64,000 nucleotides of DNA from Agarophyton chilense. Lineage: Eukaryota > Rhodophyta > Florideophyceae > Gracilariales > Gracilariaceae. The DNA lies in assembly GCA_030374765.1 (NCBI GenBank), contig JARGXX010000068.1:682001-746000 (forward strand), given 5' to 3'. A program made the position numbers and the translations under genes. The notes beneath the pieces were generated by a model that was not told the origin of the DNA, did not search any database, and worked only from the letters and a program-made list of their open reading frames with translations. Shown here one piece after another: positions 55,498-64,000 of this stretch; the first letter of the stretch is position 1; each line of letters opens with the position of its first letter.

Positions 55498-57499
55498 ATG
55501 TCCACCTTGGACGGAATAATTGCTGATCAAACTGATATTGAAGCGTGGAGCGCCCTCAGCCGCGTCTAAACCTCAGTTGGTTGCCCCTTCAATACCACAA
55601 CCAATGGTTGAAACATCGTCAGTGGTAAACTGAATCATTGAGTCGGCTGAATACCAAAACTTGGACTCGCGATTGCACATTACAAATATCGCTCATATTT
55701 ATCTGTTACAAGAGGTTACCGAACTCCGTCGTATTGTGGATGACGCCCATGTTAGGGGTGTTTCAGGAGAAATTCGAGTCCTTCGAAGAGATGTTAACTC
55801 CATTTTGGAATGTCTGGGTATTCCAGGAACTTTTAAAAAGGAATACGCAGACGACGTTGATGACTTCCGCGCCCACAAACAACGACTCCAAGGCCGTTGG
55901 GACACGCTTGAAGCGACAATCCGATTGGATCAAGAAGTTGCCGCCAAGGCGGATAAAATTGCTATGTCAGTTCATTCGATTGGAGTCGAGAAGAAAAGAA
56001 ATCGTCGTCATTCAAAAAAGGAGGTACATAACAGTTCGGGTTCATCTAGTTCAAATTCTAACCGCCACTCTGCGGAACCATCTTCTGACTCCTCAGAAGA
56101 AGATAATCACCACCGTAATTCTCGGATGACACGTTCGAAGTCTACTTGCACTACTCAAGGAGTTATTCGCTCCCGCGAGAAGGGTCGCCGTCACCTTGGA
56201 TTGAAGGATCTGAAGCCGACGAATCCGTTGTACCGGAAGGTACTTTCGCACCGCTACTATCAGCTGGACGATTACTCGTCGAGTCGCACACCCCAGGGCA
56301 CTGGAAAAGTGGAGGACTGTATGAAAAGAATGCGTCTTACACTCCGTCCGCCGGAATTCAAAGGTGAAAGTCCTATTTTGACATTTGACTTTCTTGCAAG
56401 ATTCGTTCAGGAAGCCGACATCCTCCAAATGAACCAGGCGCAAGCTTACATTGCCCTACCGTATTTCCTTAAAGGATTGGCTGAAGATCAGTACAATTCA
56501 GTTCGAGGATCCTCGAGAGCTGCGGAAGGAGGATTTTCTTGTTGGCCCGAAGCCGATCGATACCTTTTGAGGTCATACGCCACTGATACTGCGATTCAGG
56601 ATGCAATCCTCGCTCTCCGCGATACGAAACAGAAGCCTGGTGAAACCGAAATGGTCTATTCAACGCGTTTGAATAAGGAGTTTCACCGATGTGGTATCGT
56701 ATATTCTGCATCCGAGCGGTGCACAATGTTTGTTGATGGACTTGATCCTGTCATAAAAGCGCTTTTTGGGCCACGCCGTGAAGAAAAGCGGAGGATTTCC
56801 TACTTGGAACTGGTACAGTACGCCCAAGCTGAGGGTGATTCAATCCGTGCCCGACAACTATCTGGGCGTCGTCCGTCCAAGGTACTTCACGCCGAAATGT
56901 CTTCACCGTCTCTTTCACTCTTAAACAGAGGACCCGTTGGAACGAACCACGATAACGTCCACTTCCTTGGGAATGATAATAATTCATTTGCAACCACGGA
57001 CTTGCCGTCTACATCTGTTGAAATCCCTGAAGGCGATCCAGCCTTCTATGGTGGCACAAGAGTCAGCGCCGCTCCACCCGCTAACGCGACAAACGCAATG
57101 CGTTCAACCCGTCCCGGATGGAGGGACACACTACCATACCCACGGACGGACGTGAATGTTCGCCCGCCTTTTAATGCATTGAGTGCATTTATTTTTCATC
57201 TCTGTTACCGCCTCGGTTATATCGCGCCACGTTGCACGTTGACCTTGAGGTAGATGCCATCTGTAGTCACTCAATACGAGTCTCTATTGCCTGCCGATCA
57301 AGCTCGGGTTCCGAACTGGTCGTATCTTCGGCCTCAACCTAGTTTTGGTCCGTCAACAACGGTCATACCGCGTCCGGTAATCCAAATTTCGAACGCTGGT
57401 CAGCAGACCCAGAATATCGTACCGAACAATGAGAATCCGTCAGTTTCCCCGGATCGAGGCCAATCGCTTGTTGCGGAAGCTTTGAACCCGAAAAACTAG
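55498..57499 (+). pseudogene. Element 3 Gag
   Basis: The probable start is the ATG at 55498 (MSTLDGIIADQTDIEAW). A frameshift near 55.56 kb, a TGA near 55.63 kb and a TAG at 57251-57253 break the frame; the long open part is 55661-57253. It shows a coiled-coil-like start, a Ser/Arg low-complexity region, a capsid-like core (FLARFVQEADILQMNQAQAY, LRSYATDTAIQDAILALRDT, ERCTMFVDGLDPVIKALFG) and a nucleocapsid knuckle. In the knuckle (FIFHLCYRLGYIAPRC) the first Cys of the C-x2-C-x4-H-x4-C pattern is Phe and the His is Tyr, so zinc binding is lost. Confidence 0.82.
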
Positions 57500-57501
57500 A
57501 C

Positions 57502-60500
57502 ATGAGAGTCTCCCTTGATGGAGAGGCGTCTTCCAAGTTGAGGGCGAAGACGCCCGAGGTGACACTGACTCACTCCCCCGTCACAATCCTTATAAGGAAT
57601 AGGGCTAAACTTGATGTTGACTCGGAACACTTAGCTGTTTTACGTCGTCCGTGGATACGGTTTATGAATCCACGTACTCTGGATAGAATCCTCATGATGG
57701 CCAAGCGTAACTACAAGGTGTATGCAGACCTTGGCCTATCACACCAGTTCATGGTTTGACAGTTATCTGTTTTGGATACAGGGGCCGCGTCAAACTTGAT
57801 CAATTCTGATATCATACCGTCGACACTTCGGAATAATATTTTATATGGTCCAGGAATGGATATCGCCGATGCGAAAAATAATCCGCTCCATACGATTGGA
57901 AAAATATCTCTCGCAGTGCGATTGGTTACCTATTTGATTCAGTTAGAATTTATAGTCCGCCACACCCTTGCTGCACCCGTGATACTGGGTTTGGTTTTTT
58001 GTGATCGATTTGTCGAAGCAATTTGACCCAGAACGAGAACCGTTGTGATGGATGGCGGATCCAGGATTCCTATCGTAAGAAAACCGCTGAAGCGGGCAAC
58101 ACAACAGAAAGTTTCGTTACCGGTTGCCCAGGAATCTCCTGAAAAAGACCCCCGCTCAACGCGTCTCAAGGTTGCTAAATTGATTACGGTGCCCCCAGAA
58201 TCACAAGTATGGGTTAAAAAGACATCCAAACAACATGGGCTACGTATTATGAAACCCTTGGCCTCTTTTCATACGAAGCATCAACTCTCTCTTGCAAAGG
58301 GTCTGGTTCTAATCGAACCAGATACCCCTTTTAAGGTTCTCGTGGCCAACTTTGGTAAAACCAATCAATGGTTCACGAAGAATTAAACACTGGGCTCAGT
58401 ACTCACACACCCGACCGCTATCGTTTCAACGAAGATACTGGTTACCAATGTTCTCGGAGTCCTCGAACCTAAAAAGGGGGAGGAGAATGATGATGTTGAT
58501 AATGCACCTGTAGAGACCGAGTTCCAATATTCGGATACAAAACCGACACAACCGAAAGTGTTGGAGCAGAAGGCTTCGCTGCCTGGTATAGATGATGTTG
58601 TTCCTTTAAAGAAGTTGGAAAATCTAGATCTGGAGTATGTCCCAGAAGCTCTTCGTGAGAAGTTAAGAGAAATGTTGAAGGAATTTCACCCTATGTGGGA
58701 TGGTTCCCTTGGAACAATTGTAATCACGGAACACCGTATTGATTTGCTTCCGAAGGCTCGAAAATAAGAGCAGACTCAGATTGAGAAGATGTTACGCGCA
58801 GGCGTTACTGAACCAACACAATAGCCTTGGGCGTCACCTGTTGTCTTAGCTCCAAAAGGGGATGGATCGTGGCGATGTTGCATTGATTATCGACGCTTGA
58901 ATACGAGGACAGTGAAATATGTATACCCAATCCCTCCGATGGATGAATACATCGATTCGCTTGGAAACGCGACTGTGTTCACCGCCCTTGATGCGAATTG
59001 GGGTTATTGGCAAGTTCCTGTTCGAAAGGAGGACCATGATAAAACGGCTTTTGTCTGCCATCAAGCTTGTATCGGTTTAACTTAATGACGTTTGGCTTAA
59101 CGAATGCCTCTGCAACGTTTTAACGTGCGATAGATATCCTATTAGCCCGCTTTCAGTGGAAAACCACTTTGGTAATGTTTGGACGATATCATCGTATTCT
59201 CCAACAACATGGACGAGCATCTCTTCCATATTAAGGATGATATGAGAACACTGCGCAACGCAAAAAAAAACTTGAAGCTGAAGAAGTGTAAGTTCTTTAC
59301 CGATTCGGTCAAATAGATTGGACATATAATCCGACCCGGACGGCTGTCAATCGATGAAGCTCGAGTCAAGTTCTTGAAGTAAGGGAAATATCATACGAAT
59401 CAAACGTAACTCCGATCATTTCTCGGCTTGGGTAATGTGTATCGCAGGATTGTTCTGAACTTCGCTTATGTTGCGCCTCCTTTTAATGAGCTCCTTCGGA
59501 AAGAAAGACCAGTTGAACTGGAACCATTCGGAGACGCACAAGCGTCTGCTTTCATTTCTGTTATGGAAGCTGTGACGTCTCCTCCAATATTAGCGCTTCC
59601 AACCCTCGGGCTTCCTTTTGAAGTTGATACGGATGCGAGCAAAAACCAAGTTGGTTGTGCACTACTTAAGACCTCTAAAGAAGGTGAACCACATCCAATA
59701 GGATACTGGTCCCGCAGTCTGAACGTTCATGAACGTAAATACTTGGTCTCAGAGAAGGAGTGTCTCGCGGTCGTTTGGGCACTAGCGACGATCCGACCAT
59801 ATCTTATGGGTAACCATTTCAAGGTACAATCTGAAAACTTAGCCCTCCGTTGGCTTGTGGAAATAACCGAACCATCGAGACGCCTCGTGCGTTGGCGCCT
59901 TCCATTGGCGGGGTTTGACCTCGATGTTCTTTACAGGACGGGTAATCTGAACACGCAAGCAGATGCGTTGTCCCGCTTGGGAGCCTCTTCAGAGACAGAA
60001 CATATAGACGATATCGAGATTCCCTGCTTTGCAGTAGGAGAAGCTCACGGTAGCTCCGAAATAACATCGGATGACGTGTGTGACGATATACTGGATGCCG
60101 AACCTTCGGAGCCCCTAACGGGTTCATTCGTACAAATAAATCCTGAAGAGATGATCCGAGAACAGCAAATGGATCCTTTCTGGGCACACATCTGTTCTCG
60201 CCTCAATAGAGGAGCAACAATTCCCTTTGGGACAGATGGCCAGGGATATCTGGCTCGAAATGTCGAATCTAACCCCCAACTTGTGGTTCCCCCTTCCTTA
60301 CAGCAAAGGGCACTCCATCTTTCACACTACTCGAAGTGGAGTTCCCATCCTGGAGGAAGAAAATTTTTCTTGACCCTTTGAAGGGATTCATACTAGCCTG
60401 CTATGGCTTTTAACTGTTATGCAGTACTCCGTTCTTGCACGGAGTGCGCGAAAAATGACGTGAAGTTACGCAAAAACTCGAAGAAGTTGAAGTTATTTCC

Positions 60501-62655
60501 GGCACGGGCGCCCTTGGGATTCGTGGCTATCGACCTTCTAGGTGAACTAATCAGGACTTTTCGAGGAAATCGATGTCTGTTAGTGATGAAAGACCGCTTT
60601 TCAAAGCTCGTCAGGACAGTACCACTTCAACGAATTACAGCTTATACTGTGGCACAGGCCTTGGTAACTCACTTGATCTTCGTCTACGTTCCACCCATAC
60701 ATCTGATCTCAGATAATGTCTCACAGTTTACGTCAAAGTTCTTTCAAGACGTGTGTCGAATACTCGAAATAAGGAACCTGTTTACTACAACCTACCATCC
60801 GCACACGCATGGTCAGGTAGAACAGTTTAACCGTACATTGCTGAACGCTTTACGATCTCATGTCGCGGATCACCCCCAAGCAATGGGATTTCTACACCGA
60901 TGCCGTAACGTATTCGTATAACACCCAGGTGAATCGGGTTACTTCACTGTCACCGTTTTAGTTGGTATTATCACGCACCCCACCACCAGTGGCTATTCAG
61001 GCCACACTCACGCCCTCCTCGTTCTCCTCACCGAAGTTATATCGGAAACCCTGAAAGGAATGGTTGAAATAATGGTGCCAATTGCCCAGCAAGAAATGGA
61101 CAAAACCCAAGCCGCTTATAAGCGTAATTTTGATGATCGAATCCACAAGCCTTTATCTATTATAGCAGTTAACGATTTCGTATTCGTACGTAAGGAGTTC
61201 TACAATCCTGAAAAAGATAAACGGCAAAAACCGTCACCGATTGCTGACGGACCTTACCGAGTCGTCTCAATCGATGAGACCGCAGTGGTATTGGAAGTTG
61301 ACAAACGGCACGAACGGTTTTCTCTTGATAGATTGACCAGAGCCCCACCGTTAACAACGGAAATCGTTCTTAAACCTACTACCTTCCCCTGTTATGGGAA
61401 ATACTCAACGGACAGTTCGCCGTCGCGACCAGAGATTCTCCCGCACATAACCAGCGGCTTGTTTGACCTTCCAAAGCGTTTGGAAACTGTTAGTACAGGC
61501 TCTTCTACCTCAACGAAAGGACCTCGGATAACCCTGACTCTTGCCACTAGGCTGAGCCCACCTACTCAGGTAATCACGACTTCCGTGAACCCGCCTAAGG
61601 AGGGAGAGGCTACAGAAGAAGGTGCTACAAATAATTGTCCGGCAATTCTCGGGAGTCCCACTGATGGAGATAAAATTACTCGGAAGTTGGCGATGACTGA
61701 CCACTCCATAGATGGAAAACCTGCACCTAAACGGAATCGCAGAAGCGTAGAAGAGAAGAGGATTGCCACTGCGAAGAAAGATGAAGGAAGTTCATGAATC
61801 GAACCAGGTTGGTACTGCTGCAGAGAAGAGATCACAGGTACTGTACAGCACAATGCTGCGAAACAACGGTGCACTGTACCGTACCACGTCGAGACGATAT
61901 GCCACATACGCGTCATCAGCAAACCGTCATCAAATGGGTCTCTGACTTCACAGTGCAGAAGAGATACCCTGGATGGTACTGTACACTACAATATCGCTGA
62001 TACACAGTGCCGTGGCACGCTGCATGTTTATACCAAGCCAATGGGATTCGCTTGACCCTCTGGGTGTTCCACCGCCCTGCACAGGGAGTGTGAAGCACGA
62101 GATTCCCCGCCATGACGGATTTGTCAATCGCAAACGAGACTCCGCTGTTTTGTGGAAGACACCGCTCATCGGTTTGAAGTTCAACCCCCGCGGACCTATT
62201 CTGGATTAACTCTAATTAGCGAGAGCTTCACGAAGAACCAGAAGGTGATCGAATTGGTCGCCTATAGCGAAAGTTACAATTACGCCGTCACCACGATTCC
62301 CGACGAAGTCGCGAGTGATCCAAACACGTCCCGAAGTTGTAATCCCTTACTTGATGCTCGCTCCTAAACTCTTTTGAGTCCTACAAAGGATCTCTAGACC
62401 CTAATTAGTCATGAAGACGGAAACACCCAAGGTATACCCACAGGAGTTTATGGTGGATAACGTTGTTCGTCTCGAAATCACTCCAACTGGAGACTACCGT
62501 TATCAAATCCGATGGTATGGATATGATCCTGCCGAGGACACTTGAGATCCTGTCGCACACCTACAAAGCTCCAAAATTATATCCTATCACCGAAGAACCG
62601 GGACATCGTTACCTCCAAACTAGGATTGTGCCCAAGTTGGGTAAACCGAAACGGT
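57502..62655 (+). pseudogene. Element 3 pol: protease to chromodomain
   Basis: Pol lies in the -1 frame relative to gag. Protease has LDTGAASNLI (57.77 kb). RT (58.6-59.35 kb) has WASPVVLAPKGDGSW and FTALDANWGYWQV; the YxDD segment is disturbed by a frameshift near 59.18 kb. RNase H (59.6-60.0 kb) has VDTDASKNQVG, PIGYWSRSLN and QADALSRL. Integrase (60.3-60.9 kb) has the CTEC pair, VAIDLLGEL, LISDNVSQF and QVEQFNRTL, so Asp, Asp and Glu are kept. DGPYRVVSI (61.25 kb) is the GPY-like part. A linker disturbed by a local duplication leads to a chromodomain at about 62.41-62.61 kb (EFMVDNVVRLEITP to SYHRRTG) with one stop. Many stops; inactive. Confidence 0.9.
61816..62060. repeat. Diverged local duplication inside the pol linker of element 3
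   Basis: A segment beginning near 61821 (GCAGAGAAGAGAT, then GGTACTGTACAG, then CACTGTACCGTACCACG) recurs about 130 bp later near 61953 (GCAGAAGAGATA, then GGTACTGTACAC, then CACAGTGCCGTGGCACG). Both copies can fold. The duplicated block separates the linker from the chromodomain and is not seen in elements 1 or 2. Confidence 0.5.
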
Positions 62656-62802
62656 AATGAAGTCGAGAAGTCGAAAAAGTCGAAGAAGTAGAGAATTAGA
62701 GGAGTCAAGAAGCACAGAAGTTAGTATGACGAGATGCTTTTTACCACTACGTCGCTTCGGATTGCCATGTTTCCCCCGAAATCCAACTTTACGGAGGGGG
62801 TG

Positions 62803-62813
62803 ATGTGAAGCAA
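62803..62813 (+). other. Polypurine tract of element 3
   Basis: GGAGGGGG, then TGA, directly precedes the 3' LTR. Confidence 0.75.
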
Positions 62814-63618
62814 CGCGTGCGCGTATTACCGGTGGGGCCACCATTCATATGGCGTCCGATACATCGGGGACCACGTTGATGATTTTATGAGTAATATTAG
62901 TTTTTAGTATTTTAGACACCTTAGAAGGTATGTTAGTTAAGTCCGTACAGTAGCACCATAGTGGACGGATGGACTTGCAAGGCTGGGGTAACACGGATAA
63001 TACGTGTATGGACCAGCATTGGTTTGCACTACTATAGTCTACACGTGTAGTTCACTGTCTAGAAGAGACTTAAGCGATGGCCTCACCGCCCTCGCTACAA
63101 CCAAGTATATGGTAACCGAGTGGTTGGCTCTAGATTATGTCGCAAACGCGAGTCTACATCTCTTAACGGGAGGAACTGCGACCGGTGTGGCTAATCTATC
63201 CCCTCGGGAAGATCAGGCGTAACTGTACCATGGTTATTGGTGTGTTTCTTTCTTTTGTTGGTTTTCCTGTGTTTACGTCAGTACACCGTCCCTGTATAGG
63301 GTTGTTTTTACCCATCTTTATTTCGCTTATTCAGTGTGGATACCGCTTTCATAGGTCTGTACACTTGGTCGTGCGTCTTTTTTTGCCCTACATTTTCGCC
63401 CTACACTTTGCCGTTGTCCGCGGAATATCGTTGTCCTTGGATCCCCCTTTGATTCTTCCCCTTTTCTTGGGTTCACCACCTTCGTAGGTATTGCATGAAC
63501 CACCGTGGTCTTACACCCACGCATCGTTGGCACGAAGGCTCGCTCGCTGAGTTACCCCTCTTCAGGAGAGCGGGACTCGAACACCCGAGAGGTATTCCCC
63601 ATCTGGGATTGCTCTACA
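62814..63618 (+). repeat. 3' LTR of element 3
   Basis: It starts TGTGAAGCAAC and ends GCTCTACA. It is collinear with the 5' LTR. The hairpin is kept at 63073-63096 with one mismatch (AGCGATGGC against GCCCTCGCT). The exact first base could be 62811. Confidence 0.88.
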
Positions 63619-64000
63619 GAGTATAACGCAATGGCTGTTGGGTCAGCGTACGGGTCTCGACCGGTGGTAGCATGGTAGAGCGGATCTTAAGGTTCGAATC
63701 CCTGACGGCCGCACTCCCAGAGTACTTGGTGCAATGGGCTGGCGTTTACTGCGTAGTCGTACAGGTTGGAGCTACGGAAACGAGGGCTTGAAGACCAAAG
63801 GGTGGAATTAATATACCAAAGGCGGTTATTTAGTGTCCTAAGGGTGCCCACCGTACTCTAAGAGAGAAGCGTCACTCGAGCCAAGTAAGTAGTACTGGCG
63901 AGGCGCTGATATCTCCCTGGCACTGTACTGCTAATTTATTACACTTATTATAATAAATTAATATACTACATGAGTCCAAATGAGGTCGACCCGTACACGT
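63619..64000. other. Right flank with a tRNA-like fragment
   Basis: At 63665-63705 the plus strand has an A-box-like TGGTAGCATGGTAGAGC and a B-box GGTTCGAATCC only about 12 bases later, too close for a whole anticodon arm. It is a truncated tRNA or SINE head, not a functional tRNA. The rest of the flank shows nothing. Confidence 0.35.

Larger units (their letters stand above)
54440..63618 (+). mobile_element. Element 3: near full-length dead chromovirus
   Basis: LTRs of about 816 and 805 bp bound gag, protease, RT, RNase H, integrase and chromodomain in one direction. The LTRs differ at roughly one base in ten over the first 165 bp that I compared by eye, so the insertion is old. RNase H to integrase is clearly related to element 1 (for example GSFVQINPEEMIREQQ against NFVPIPPEEMVREQQ), but there is no antisense ORF between chromodomain and LTR. 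No target duplication is visible (GAAAA left, GAGTA right). Confidence 0.93.

Noticed and set aside
1-64000. CRISPR arrays, operons, Shine-Dalgarno sites, rRNA genes
   Set aside because: None seen; the content is eukaryotic nuclear and no regularly spaced repeat array occurs.

Overview
This is nuclear DNA from a eukaryote, most likely a red alga. The best guess is a florideophyte with compact, mostly intronless genes, such as Chondrus or a relative. The reasons are: (i) every recognisable host gene reads as one uninterrupted ORF; (ii) two neighbouring genes look plastid-directed (a ClpP protease and a Rubisco-LSMT-like SET protein); (iii) a tRNA-Tyr gene carries both a normal anticodon intron and a second short intron in its D-loop, a kind of disruption best known from the red alga Cyanidioschyzon; (iv) most of the rest is decayed LTR retrotransposon and DNA transposon. 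Nothing looks prokaryotic. The species is an inference; I could not run a search.

Layout. 1-6.35 kb: 3' half of a Ty3/gypsy chromovirus (element 1) with integrase, a very long linker, a chromodomain, a large ORF on the opposite strand, and a 794-bp LTR. 6.4-8.8 kb: a decayed minus-strand coding locus and a possible short solo LTR. 9.1-14.1 kb: a host gene island with cysteinyl-tRNA synthetase, a Pcc1-like KEOPS subunit, tRNA-Tyr and an animal-type transglutaminase. 14-34 kb: AT-rich wreckage with an unknown gag-like pseudogene, a Harbinger-like fragment, a complete but dead gypsy element with 205-bp LTRs (element 4, 18.3-23.5 kb) and an EnSpm/CACTA Tnp2-like transposase remnant. 34.1-41.8 kb: a 5'-truncated chromovirus (element 2), relative of element 1, split by an antisense solo LTR; a piggyBac-like pseudogene follows it. 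44.3-46.6 kb: ClpP and the SET methyltransferase, tail to tail. 51.8-53.0 kb: a flavin monooxygenase. 54.4-63.6 kb: a nearly full-length chromovirus (element 3) with both LTRs, gag and pol, but no antisense ORF.

The most unusual material is the antisense ORF between the chromodomain and the 3' LTR of elements 1 and 2. The two copies are diverged but still alignable at protein level and read towards pol from near the 3' LTR, while element 3 lacks the ORF. Other points are the doubly interrupted tRNA-Tyr, the intact Cys-His-Asp triad of an animal-type transglutaminase, and a recurrent TATA-plus-GC-hairpin layout in several otherwise different LTRs. All transposable elements here appear dead, with nonsense codons, frameshifts and lost catalytic residues. 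The host genes look intact.
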